In this document: positions 1 to 9,620 of the stretch, in pieces
Position numbering within the stretch: position 1 is the first letter of the stretch
Layout: each line of letters starts with the position of its first letter
Origin: Silene conica
Taxonomy: Eukaryota > Streptophyta > Magnoliopsida > Caryophyllales > Caryophyllaceae
Direction: 5' to 3'
Assembly: GCA_029255685.2 (NCBI GenBank)
Contig: CM055315.2
Span: 48,961,705 to 49,025,704, forward strand
Length of the DNA stretch: 64,000 nt
Notes under the pieces: generated by a model
Database searches by the model: none
What the model saw: the letters and a program-made list of their open reading frames with translations, nothing else
What the model was told of the DNA's origin: nothing
Position numbers and translations under genes: made by a program

Positions 1-294
1 TATCGTACTTAATATCGTAATCAAATAAAACCGCTTAAACTATCATTACGTCAAAATTTAGGATAAAAATCGTACCTCAAAATTTGAGGTATTACAGTCT
101 TTCCCCCTTAAAATGAACTTCGTCCCGAAGTTCAACCACAGTCAGGTGACAACCAAACCCACATTAACCAAAACATTAACAAAGCATTAACCAAAACATT
201 AACTTGGAACATGAATGTCTCGAATATAAATGCCCAGGAAATATCAACACGCTAATATAATAAATACTATTAAGGTAAAATACGGAGTATTACA
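1..294 (-). mobile_element. 3' end of a gypsy LTR element (fragment)
   Basis: Positions 1-96 end in GAGGTATTACA, the same end as the LTRs of the element at 8551-16813. They are followed by a pyrimidine-rich tract (polypurine on the minus strand) and the dyad GAACTTCG-TCC-CGAAGTTC at 115-133, again matching that element. Read on the minus strand this is 3' noncoding DNA, polypurine tract and the start of a 3' LTR. The rest of the LTR lies outside the window. The border with the next unit near 294 is a guess from a second TATTACA. No coding sequence. Confidence 0.6.
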
Positions 295-2035
295 GTGCTC
301 ACAATTGATCTTATGTAGAGTGGTTTTTCTCGATCTGGAGTTATAACTACTGACCGGAATTATCTACCATAGATACCATCCGAGCATGGCCACGCATTTC
401 TAGTTATTTTTCTCCTCGAGTGGCCTAGACATATTTCTCAACCCTGACAAGGGGTAGACAATTCCTAATCGACCTATTCCTTCCGGCTGGCCATAACCCA
501 TCATAACCCAAAATATGTCCTTATAAACCCAGTTACGAAGGTGTTAGGACATAAATAAAGTTAATCTGAAAACTATGCCACCTCAGTGTATAGCCATTTG
601 TCCAAGAACTGCCTCATGTGAAACACGATAGAAGCTCCCGCCACGACCATGCAATCTTTAATAAGAATACGGCAGAGCTCTATCAGCGGTCATTAGCCCC
701 GCAAATGTATCTTAACATGTCTATGCCTAGGTGATCGACTAGTCATTCCGTATGACTCTATGGCAATTGAACTCGCCATCAATCGCATCACACATCTAGT
801 TGCATTGAGACGTCACCTCACTTAAGCAACTAGGGGCGAGGTCATGGTAATTCAATTAACTTTAATGGGGTTCAACATGGTCTTACCATGTCATTTGAAT
901 ATTACATGACCTTGGGTGAGTTATTAATAACTCAAACGATTAATGGATTACTCCATCCAAGTGGCCAACCTTTGATCACCATTTAATTTACAATGAGCTT
1001 AAGTGTCTCACGTTCACTTCCTCTGTAATTGTCATTATCTTCATTTCGGGTTAACCAAGTTTAACACGGTTCGTGTAAGCGTCCACTTTTAAGGATCATA
1101 TCCATCCATGCTCTTCGATCTGAAAAGGATAAGTCATCTTATGACTAGCGAATAAAATTATGTGCATTGTGTAACTCCCAGCTACAGAAATCCTTTCACA
1201 TAATTATTGTGAACTTATATATTTTGTAGAATCTTGTGATGACCATGTTGTTAAAATACAAGTCATTGAGATGTATAGTCAATGAATGTAAGCCAAAGAT
1301 TATCATAAATCTTCGCTTGATATTTTGGAACTTGAGTCGTTGTAAACCTTTTACTTCATGACTAAGTTATCTTCCAAAATCATGAATTTGTCTATCATCT
1401 CCATTGGAGAATACTTTGACAATTCATTATGGTTTAATCATTTATTTAATACCCGCTGAAACAGGTTATCCTGCAAGCGGCGTGTATCCAGCTTTACACG
1501 ATTATACTAATGGCGGAAACATTAGTAGTTCAAAACGTGTAAGATGTAGTACTTTAAGGTTCGATAAATTTCCATGATCTCATCATGGTTAATTATTCTA
1601 TCTTCATCTCTATGAAAAACTTTAATACTTTATAAACAAGACGTCTTTCACAATCTCAACCAAACATCACATGTTTAATTAGATTTAAATCATATCAATT
1701 TGTCCTCTAGAATTGACAAACTCGTATACTTCTCAGAAGTATCAATGCCTCATTATTCCAAACGAGTAATAAGTTGTTTTAGGTAACGTTTACTTCCACT
1801 TAACTCTGGTTCTTGCCAGAATCTGAAAATTTCGAAGTCATTCTCTAATGACTTAATATGTTCAAATCCTGGTGCGAGAACTCCCACTGAACACTACATT
1901 TAACCGTAAATCAGAAAGCTCCCACTCAATTCAATGTTCCTCAACATTTAATGAATTGAAATGGTCGGGACAAAACCATATATGCTTATAGACATATCCT
2001 TTTCAAATACCCTTTTGAAAAATGGTTTCATAGTT
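295..2035 (-). mobile_element. degraded copia element, 3' noncoding remnant
   Basis: No open frame of note. On the minus strand, 301-560 resembles 20077-20290 (block with CTCGAGTGGC, GTGGCCACGC and GATCGAG) and 640-960 resembles 28850-29130, both within another minus-strand copia remnant. The phrase AGTGGGAGCT recurs, as it does near the polypurine tracts of the copia elements here. I read it as old copia 3' noncoding DNA without LTR borders. The family link is by eye. Confidence 0.45.
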
Positions 2036-3142
2036 TACTGAATTCATTAGGAGGGGCAGTGACAGCCACAAGCCTAACAGGCTGATTGTAGCTGTCTGCT
2101 GTGGTTTTCCTGGTTGTGGCTTAGGTCTCCATTCCTTCCTGTTATTCCTTAGAACATTATCTTTTGTAGCATTCTTGCAGTTCAGTTTCTCATGTCCCAT
2201 TTTTTTGCAAGACTGGCACATAACTGGTTGCCATTCATATTCAATTTTGATTGATATCTTAATATCTTTATCATCCAAAAAATGAATGTTCTTAGGTAAA
2301 TTCTCGCCAATCTTACTCTCAAGCATAACCCTGGAAAAAATTAGTCTCGTCTTGTTTGTTGTGGGGTCATCTGCTTTCAGAAATTTCCCTACTAGTCCTG
2401 CTATCTTGCTTAAGCTCTGACCCCAAAATTTGAGGGCCAGACTGTGTAACCGAATCCACACAGGAACCAATGAGACTTCCTCCTTTTCCAGTTGAGCATC
2501 CTCTGTCCATTGTTTGATAATTAATGGTTTATTATCAAACATATAATAACCACTGTTAAGGACCTCTTGCTGACTCTCTTTGGTATTAAATCTCACAATG
2601 AAGACTCCATTATCCAAAAAGGAAATTTTGTCTTTGCCATGCTTATTCCAAATTCTTTTGATATAACCTTCCATCACCATCCATGGGGGGCGTGCCTCCT
2701 AGTACATAACAATACACAGCCGTATCCCAATAGCTAATTTCAGGATTAACATCCTCCACAGATATTTTAAGCATAGGTTTTTCAGTCTCTGTTTCAGGAA
2801 TGACCTTTTTGTGATGTATTATTTGCCATTGATTGGGATTATCATCTGTATCACATTCATCCTCACTAGACTCAACAGTTTGAACATTACCATCATCATC
2901 AGACCCTATGTCAAATGGTTCAATACCTGATGCAATGGTCGTGCTATCCTTGATAGGGTCTGTCTCATCACCAATCTTTGCAGTATCAGTATTAGAGTGT
3001 TGCTGTTTCTTTTTCTTACTTTTTCTTGTTGTGATCATAAGTAAAGGAGTTGACTTGGGGGATGAAGATCTGGCCATGGATGCCTAGAAAATCACCCTGA
3101 TAATCGCCTCCTTAAAAGCTCTGCTAGGGTTTTTTTTAGTAG
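2036..3142 (-). mobile_element. L1-type LINE fragment (5' end with ORF1)
   Basis: The minus strand starts near 3142 with an A-run followed by CCCTAG, as does the fuller LINE at 47588, then a short leader and ORF1 from 3077. Homology fades near 2040 and no ORF2 or poly-A tail follows. Most plant LINE copies lose their 5' end; this one keeps the 5' end and has lost the 3' part, so a later deletion or rearrangement is likely. It appears to sit in a CACTA-like element whose end survives at 3143-3288. Confidence 0.75.
2040..3077 (-). pseudogene. LINE ORF1 protein, DUF4283-like with zinc knuckle, frameshifted
   Basis: This is the RNA-binding ORF1 protein of a plant L1 LINE. The start at 3077 gives MARSSSP, like MARSRSSSP in the LINE at 47693. 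An acidic, Ser/Thr-rich N-terminal part (about 110 residues) is followed by YWDTAVYCYVLGG, then KRIWNKHGKDKISFL, MFDNKPLIIKQW and PVWIRLHSLALKFWG, which align closely with the other copy, and a CCHC-like knuckle CQSCKKMGHEKLNC. The frame changes once in a run of C near 2680, so two overlapping frames (3077-2643 and 2680-2003) carry the two halves. Clearly a LINE protein and not a host gene. Confidence 0.85.
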
Positions 3143-3288
3143 CAAATCCCATCGATCGTTGCCATTTATTTACTTTTATATATTTGGCAATGGTTATTTG
3201 CAAAAATCGTAACCTTTTCAATTAGGCAACGGTTATTTTTAATGACCGTTGCCATTTGTCCATGCTTAAAGTCATTTCTGTACTAGTG
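3143..3288. mobile_element. terminal fragment of a CACTA-like DNA transposon
   Basis: The right end reads CTGTACTAGTG, the complement of CACTAGTACAG, a CACTA-type terminus. Inside it are short repeats of GCAACGGT/ACCGTTGCC and GGCAATGG, as in CACTA subterminal regions. The other end was not found; the LINE fragment at 2036-3142 abuts it. 34 bp of flank (3289-3322) separate it from the next CACTA element. Confidence 0.45.
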
Positions 3289-3322
3289 AATGTCTTTATC
3301 CTATTAGCGTAGAATTGTATAT
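3289..3322 (+). mobile_element. short flank, probably of the gypsy remnant continuing at 7483
   Basis: 34 bp between the CACTA-like end at 3288 and the next CACTA start. By the logic of the TAT target duplication it was contiguous with 7483 onward before the CACTA insertion. No feature of its own. Confidence 0.4.
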
Positions 3323-3725
3323 CACTACAACAAACACCGTGCAAATATGACGCTTTTTGAAGCATTTTGTGACGCTTTTAAATGTCACATTTATTTTTAC
3401 CGACGCTTTTGAAAAGCGTCAGTTTATGAGCCGTCGTTATTTATTGACGCTTTTTAATGTCAACATATGTGACGCTTAAAAGTGTCTTCAATTACTATTG
3501 ACAGTTTTGTTCGTCAACAAATGCGACGTATTAGAGCGTCTTTAGTAACTAATGACGCTTTTATGTGTCAGTAATTATGACGCTTAAAAGTGTCTAAAGT
3601 GCGTATGGACACTCTTATTTGTCAACAAAGGTGACGCTTAAAAGTGTCTCAAGTGCGTATTGACGTTCTTATTTGTCAACAAATGTGACGCTTTGAAGCG
3701 TCTTTAGCAACTATTGATGCTTTTA

Positions 3726-3927
3726 TGTAACAACCCGACCCACCACGGTCGTAACACAAACCCAATAAGACGAGTGCACACTTTTGGCCCATTATTTGTC
3801 CTCACTTAAGCCCAAAAGCACAAGGCCTTGTTACTAAGTGGTGGGTGGAAGTTATTATAAACATATCACAATCCTCACATTCTACCGATGTGGGACAAAT
3901 CTCCTCTCATACTCCTGGGGTGTTACA
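3726..3927 (-). repeat. TRIM LTR copy 1
   Basis: First of three LTRs of the tandem TRIM; runs TGTAACAACC to GTGTTACA and contains GATGTGGGACAAATC, a motif shared by all copies here. Confidence 0.88.
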
Positions 3928-4074
3928 AACTCCCCCACTTAAAGAACACAACGTCCTCGTTGTGCCTCAAACTTGACCACAATCAGGGCCAGAATCCTCC
4001 CCCGCTAGGTGTGTGACCCAGGTATTCCAAACCACATGCTCACCACATGGTCGCAGGGTCGCTCTGATACCATT

Positions 4075-4277
4075 TGTAACAACCCCGACCCACCACGGTC
4101 GTAACACAAACCCAATAAGATGGGTGCACACTTTTGGCCCATTATTTGTCCTCACTTAAGCCCAAAAGCACAAGGCCTTGTTACTAAGTAGTGGGTGGAA
4201 GTTATTATAAACATATCACAATCCTCACATTCTATCGATGTGGGACAAATCTCCTCTCATACTCCTGGGGTGTTACA
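4075..4277 (-). repeat. TRIM LTR copy 2
   Basis: Middle LTR, with one extra C in the opening AACCCCGACC; otherwise almost identical to the outer two. Confidence 0.88.
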
Positions 4278-4424
4278 AACTCCCCCACTTAAAGAAGACA
4301 ACGTCCTCGTTGTGCCTCAAACTTGACCACAATCAGGGCCAGAATCCTCCCCCGCTAGGTGTGTGACCCAGGTATTCCGGACCACATGCTCACCACATGG
4401 TCGCAGGGTCGCTCTGATACCATT

Positions 4425-4626
4425 TGTAACAACCCGACCCACCACGGTCGTAACACAAACCCAATAAGATGGGTGCACACTGTTGGCCTATTATTTGTCC
4501 TCACTTATGCCCAAAAGCACAAGGCCTTGTTACTAAGTGGTGGGTGGAAGTTATTATAAACATATCACAATCCTCATATTCTACCGATGTGGGACAAATC
4601 TCCTCTCATACTCCTGGGGTGTTACA
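4425..4626 (-). repeat. TRIM LTR copy 3
   Basis: Third LTR, ending at the right copy of the TTTTA target duplication. It differs from copy 1 by a handful of substitutions. Confidence 0.88.
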
Positions 4627-4798
4627 TTTTATGTGTCACTTAATGAGACATAATTAAGCGTCAATTTTCTATATTTTGACTCTTTAAACTGTCAATCTCA
4701 GTGATGCTTTTGATTGTCAGCGTACCACATTATTAAGTACTACTGTCGCAGTTACTCTGTGTATTAGATATTTAAAAACTAATTATGTATTATCAATC

Positions 4799-4849
4799 TC
4801 AGTGATGCTTTTGATTGTCATCGTCATCATCACCTGACAAATCTGAAAC
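4799..4849 (-). CDS. possible last exon with acidic tail in CACTA element
   Basis: Read on the minus strand, an acceptor-like TTATAG at 4850-4855 precedes VSDLSGDDDDDDNQKHH and a stop at 4799-4801. A run of aspartates before a stop is a plausible C-terminus, but the frame does not join directly to the exon at 5096-5255, so another exon would be needed between them. Part of this sequence (CAGTGATGCTTTTGATTGTC) is also repeated near 4700. Speculative. Confidence 0.25.
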   Translation of the reverse strand, partial: VSDLSGDDDDDNQKHH

Positions 4850-5095
4850 CTATAACATAATACAAAATATAATACAAATTAATTTTTATTTTAATAGAAG
4901 AGCACATCTTATACGAGTTACCAAAACCATGAGATGAAGGCAACCTAACAAAGACAAAAAAAGATAGCAAAAGTAAACTATGTATTATCAGTTGTTTATT
5001 CAATCACAAGCTACATTTTCGAAGACTGCAAAGGGATACAATGGTAGTAAACGCACAAGTAGTAAAGACTAAATCACAGCTTCAAGGAAAGATAC

Positions 5096-5255
5096 CTGAC
5101 CGACCGTTTTCATATATTTGTTCTTTGGTCTTAGTGGTTGGTTTAAAAAGCATCTTCTTTAAGTGATGTCTATACTGGCTCACGCTTTTACCAGTGCGCT
5201 TGAGAATTGCTTGGTTGAATAGAGTGACTGATCGTCTTATAGTTCCCTTCTTTAT
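5096..5255 (-). CDS. exon-like frame of unknown function in CACTA element
   Basis: A 160-nt open segment on the minus strand lies between a good acceptor (T-rich, ...TTGACAG) and a donor CAG|GTATCT. It reads IKKGTIRRSVTLFNQAIL... and on to KTKEQIYENGRS, a basic, helix-like sequence. Its phase fits the exon at 6511-6615 (both phase 0), with an intron of about 1.25 kb that would contain the aspartic-protease piece. I do not recognise the family; it may be a CACTA accessory protein or a captured host exon. Confidence 0.35.
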
Positions 5256-5539
5256 CTGTCAATGTAAACAAACAACTTGATGAATGAAAGTATGAAACAC
5301 ATGAAGCAAAACAAAAGCATACACAAAATTGCTCTTTCATGTTGCCGCTGACTATATATGCAACTGTCAAAATTGCTCTTTCTTATGTATAAGTATGAAA
5401 CACTACTCCCTCCGCATCACATTAAACTTCATAGTATATGGGGCAAGTTAGACATGATTCAATAAAGAGGAAAAGATATAGGGATGAGTAAAGGCCATAA
5501 TTCATTAATTTCGCAACTAAGGATGAGGGTAAACCATAA

Positions 5540-5863
5540 CTTAAGGATGAGGGTAAACCAAAATGTCAACAATCTCGAGGCATGTTGGGAGCCGCTTTTA
5601 GATTCAGCCAACGCCTATTTTCCGGTCATTACCTTCCATTTTCAAAATAATGCTGATTTAGTAGTACAGCCTAAGGAAATGATTCTTGCATTCCCAAATC
5701 CAGGAGTCTCTCACCCTAGTATGTATTGTATGACTGCAATGCGAGCTCACCCGATCTTAGCGTAATTGGAGCTTACCAACAAATTAATCAGCGAGTCGCA
5801 ATTGATGTTAGGAGATCAACACTCTCTTTTGTTGCGACTGATTTTTGTACGAGCACCTGGTGA
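5540..5863 (+). pseudogene. captured 3' end of a nepenthesin-like aspartic protease (A1 family) gene
   Basis: The frame 5484-5765 contains FPVITFHFQNNADLVVQP, matching the FPxITFHFxxADLxLxP strand of plant pepsin-like proteases, then a Cys-containing segment (MYCMTAM). In a second frame from about 5757 the sequence reads VIGAYQQINQRVAIDVR, then LSFVATDFCTSTW and a stop at 5861-5863. That is the usual C-terminus of the CDR1/nepenthesin group (GAYQQQNQRVxxDxxxxxLSF). One frameshift near 5750-5760 separates the two parts. The catalytic aspartate regions are absent, so it cannot be an active protease. It lies opposite to the exon-like frames and within their presumed intron. The start is approximate. 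Confidence 0.75.
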
Positions 5864-6510
5864 CAATCCACCCTCGGAAAGCATAAATTAACCATGTAAT
5901 TTCTGAAAGCATAAATAAACTCAACATTGATTAAGGAAAATATATGTTGCATTTAACATGAATGTACTGTAGTGACTTCGCCCTTTGACGTAAAATATGA
6001 AGTTCATACCGAAGATCCAAACTGTGCTAGAATAACTCCAAAATTGCCATCAGGACAAAGGGTAAATTACAAATTCTCAAATAAGATGTGCAATGTCTTT
6101 ATAATAACTTATGCACCTTAGGTGTATTCGTTATTATTGAACTGTTTTATGGATGTATACCTGGTTGAGAGTAGACCAATCGAATGTCTCATGTGTCATA
6201 GACAAATATTGTGTGAGTTTGTATAGGCCAAATAGATAATGGTGTAACCTAACTCTTTTGATGAACTCAGAATTCAACTATATTGAAGGATAAGAAAATA
6301 TTCCATCCGTACTAATTTGATGAAATACATTAAGACCACTGCACTCTGCACCAGAACAATACCGGTGTATTCAGCAATATATAACGAGCGATTACATACA
6401 CTGAGCACATTACATTACATGTATTTACCTCCTAAATGATTTAACCAGCCATGGTTTTGATATTTGTTCATCATATTCAACACTTATCAGATGAACTTTC
6501 TAAGCTTTAC

Positions 6511-6615
6511 CTTGGCAAGAATAATAACGCTCTCGGCTATGCTGTCAATTGACGTTGATGGTGACCCCATTGTGCTCTCCTTACTCAAGGTTGAACTCTC
6601 AGTTGCGCACCCCAT
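6511..6615 (-). CDS. possible first exon in CACTA element
   Basis: Minus-strand ATG at 6613-6615 opens 35 codons (MGCATESSTLSKESTMGSPS and on to VIILAK) ending exactly at a donor AAG|GTAAAG. It is phase-compatible with the exon at 5096-5255. The frame stays open upstream of the ATG into a 27-bp sequence repeated at 5459-5485. No recognised domain; Ser/Thr-rich. Could be chance. Confidence 0.3.
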
Positions 6616-7482
6616 ACCCTCACACGATTCAATAAAGAGGAAAAGATATAGGCTATTCTAAACCATTAGGTTGATGATGTTCTCATTAGTCGCAAACTAT
6701 GTTCATTCTAAGCCAAGTACACAGGAAATTCACATTTCATTCTAAACCAAGTATACAAAGTTCTATTTTCAAATATAACCAGCATTAACACGGTTCTCTA
6801 TTTCTGATAATTAAAGGAAAAAACGAGAAATTAGAGGGGAACGTCACAGTTCATTCTAAACCAAGTGCACACATTTCTGTTATCAAATATAACCAGCATT
6901 AACACTTTTCTACTATTTCTGATAATTGAAGGGAAAAACGAGAAATTAGAGGGGAACATACAAGAAAAATTGAAGCAACCCAAACCCAGAACATAAAGCA
7001 ATTAAGATATCATGAATAACAAACAAGGAAGTGAAAAATCGTACCTCTGATATGCAATCAACAGCAGATTGTATCGTTCTGTGTCGAATAATTAGAATTT
7101 ATTGGCGGATTTAATTGTCTTTGTTGTTCGTTTTAATGGAAAATTGATAGGATTGAACGAGAATTTGGAAGAATTACAATTGAACAGCGGAAAATTGAAT
7201 GAGAATGGGGAAGATTAGGCGGCGAAAGATGAAGATTAATTAGGGTGAAAGAGGTGAAGATGAGCAATCTAACAATCTGAATATTTGGGGGTGAAAGTAT
7301 AGTGTATGTACGTGTGTGCGTGGGTTATTGAATTGCTAAAGTGGGCTTTTCTTTAATTATTGCTATAGTATATGTATGGGACGGTTTTCATTAAAAAAGA
7401 AATTGGATTGTCATATTTTGATCGACGCTTTATAAAAGCATCAATACGAAAGCGTCATTAATGTAAGGGTTGTGTTGTAGTG

Positions 7483-8550
7483 TATACTTTTGCTTGTTTT
7501 ATCTCCTTTCGCATAGGCAACACTTGAGCACCACATTGGATTGTGAAGACGCCATGGTATGATCGCTCCAACCCCTATTTCAGTCTCATTTTCATTCTTT
7601 TGTTACAATTGAGGAGGATGGACTTGTATATGGAGGATGTGGAGTATATTGTGGAGATTGTTGTGTGGTTTGTGTACTCTTATGCTGTTAGGAGATGCAT
7701 TAGTTTTGCTTGGCATGTAGTTTGGTAGACTCGTTTGCATTATAACGTGTTTATATTAGTTGCATTCATGGCATATAGTTGCATTTAGGAAAAGTATTTT
7801 AAAAATGCCTACTTGGGAACTTTGACAAAATCGTTTAGGCCATTGCAAATAATTCTTCTGCTTGTGACTTTGCCTTTTAAAATGGTTTTGAAACACCCTA
7901 GGTTGTGCTTTGCTAGTATCTTTCGAACCATGATTCAATACTGAGTCAAGGGTTTGCATGTGAGTCACCTTGTCCAACCCCGAGATGCGAAATGGTTTTG
8001 ATTTGCTTATCTTGGTGACCTTGTTAGACTTGGCGGTTTGGCCACTCAAAAATCAATTTTTCATGAATAATTTTGGAATGCTCTCTTTAATAATCTTGAC
8101 GTGGAAATGCATTGAGTAAAAAAGAAACCTCAAAAAAAAACTTGTTGAATAGGAATAAAAACATGTTGTTTTGATGGAGGCGTACCACTTTGATGGGTTT
8201 TGGGGGGTAGCCATTGAATTGGCTTCCCACTTGGTTGTGAATTCAACCGCCCAAAGACAGAGTGATTGTCACCCCGATAAGCTATTTTCTAGAGGTTAAC
8301 CGGTTGCCTAGTAAGCGATTGACGAAAGCAAAAGACATTAGCATGCGAGGGACAAACCCCATCTTAACTCATAAAATAAAAAAGAAATGAATAATTGAAT
8401 TTGGTCAAACTTTGAATGAAATCCACCATTTTGCATTGATTTTAGCATTTCACTCTAAAAACCTAATTTTGCCATGCCGTCTTGTCGATGTTGGGACGAC
8501 CCATGACCTTTACTATGTGAAGAATCTAGACTTGTTATATCTTTGACTAT
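7483..8550 (+). mobile_element. gypsy (Tat/Athila-like) 3' noncoding region, left part
   Basis: No meaningful open frame. It is continuous with 16814-17292 once the non-coding LTR element is taken out at the ACTAT duplication (8546-8550 and 16814-16818). It includes phrases such as GACGAAAGCAAAAGACATTAGCATGCGAGGG, shown here only as a locator, typical in style of long noncoding tails of Tat elements. Gag-pol is not present in the window. Confidence 0.45.
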
Positions 8551-8959
8551 TGTAACACCCCCATTTATTTAAGGGCCTGTACTAGGACTCCCCAGATAAA
8601 TAAGGGTGTTACCATTCGGTTTCCCGAGACAGTAGATACAAAGGAAAGATAACAGTACTTTAATTATTAAAAGTTAAACTCAATAACAAGTTTTTACAAC
8701 TGTTTTCAAAACTGTCTTATGAAAATAAAGTACAACTCATGATAAGACGACTATGGTGATCTAGACTCTGGTCTGGTCCGGATCCAAGCTCTCCCTTCCC
8801 TTAGCTCCCACAGTCTCAAGCACCTGTCAATCTGCTCCCCAATAAATTGGTTCATCACAGGTGATCACGAATACACAGGGTCAACCACGAGGTTGAGTAG
8901 AGGAAAGTAAGCAAACAAACATTTTTATAAATAGAAAGTCGAACTTCTCCACTCCGAAT

Positions 8960-9135
8960 CACAAGACCCATAATTCTCCACGCCAATCACAGACCCTTTA
9001 TCTCCGCACCAATCACAAGACCCTTTATCTCCGCACCAATCACAGACCCTTTATCTCCGCACCAATCACAGACCCTTTATCTCCGCACCAAACACATACC
9101 CTTTATCTCCACACCAAACACAGACCCTTTATATT
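8960..9135 (+). repeat. minisatellite in LARD LTR
   Basis: About seven units of 25-26 bp around CAATCACAGACCCTTTATCT, with variants AACACA for AATCACA and CACACC for CGCACC. The right LTR carries the same array at about 15210-15370 with the variants distributed differently. Confidence 0.8.
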
Positions 9136-9551
9136 CACATCGTATTATATCACAGAATAAAATAGATAACACAATATAATGATCACATGATATTATATCA
9201 CCAACATGCTTCATGTCAAATAAGAGTACATTGCACAATATCATATAACAGTATTATCCCCTACCTCAATTTGTAGGATGACAAGCGACAACTGCCAGAA
9301 ATATTCCACGCGAAAACCGTCACCTAAACAGGTAATATTTAACGATTACAACCCTTCACTTAACCCATATATATAAAATAGTACAAGTTGCGAATTATAG
9401 TGACTTGCTAAATTCGGAAAGTTTCCCGAACTAGAAACTTCCCGAAATGTAAACTTTGTCAAAACGTAAACTATCCAACTAGGCTTGAGTAAAAACAAAC
9501 ATAAGAATAATAACCATTATACTAATAATACTAATAATATCCATCACCCAC

Positions 9552-9620
<69 letters not shown>
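9552..9620 (+). repeat. ATA/TAA trinucleotide microsatellite
   Basis: Roughly 22 trinucleotide units in this LTR; the other LTR has about 13 at 15796-15838. It produces the artefactual poly-isoleucine and poly-leucine frames on the two strands. Confidence 0.9.

Larger units (their letters stand above)
3726..4626 (-). mobile_element. tandem TRIM: LTR-internal-LTR-internal-LTR
   Basis: Three near-identical LTRs of about 202 bp (3726-3927, 4075-4277, 4425-4626), each TGTAACAACCC(C)GACC...GGGGTGTTACA, are separated by two internal segments of about 147 bp. The whole is framed by a 5-bp duplication TTTTA (3721-3725, 4627-4631). Each internal segment has GCTCTGATACCA next to the right LTR (initiator tRNA-Met primer site on the minus strand) and a pyrimidine-rich CTCCCCCACTTAAAG next to the left LTR (polypurine tract on the minus strand). 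There is no coding capacity, as in terminal-repeat retrotransposons in miniature. One outer duplication around three LTRs suggests LTR recombination or insertion of a multimer. Confidence 0.9.
3323..7482. mobile_element. non-autonomous CACTA transposon with captured gene pieces
   Basis: The ends are CACTACAACAAACACCG on the left and, inverted, CACTACAACACAACCC on the right, a terminal inverted repeat of about 10 bp. It is flanked by a 3-bp duplication TAT (3320-3322 and 7483-7485), as expected for CACTA. Subterminal regions are full of TGACGCTTTT and AAAGCGTC motifs on both strands (3345-3725, 4632-4720, 7415-7460). No TNPD-type transposase frame is present, so it would depend on another element. 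It contains a tandem TRIM (3726-4626), an aspartic-protease gene end (about 5540-5863) and exon-like minus-strand frames. It is inserted in the gypsy remnant that continues at 7483. Confidence 0.85.

Noticed and set aside
2003-3077. Host zinc-knuckle (DUF4283) gene
   Set aside because: It aligns with ORF1 of the LINE at 47693, including the leader, and is frameshifted.
3726-4626. Cassandra-type TRIM with a 5S rRNA segment
   Set aside because: I see no convincing 5S internal control region in the LTR; the GTGGGAC motif alone is common to several TRIM families.
7756-8049. 97-codon minus-strand frame as a gene
   Set aside because: Lies in gypsy 3' noncoding DNA, no domain and no conserved neighbour.
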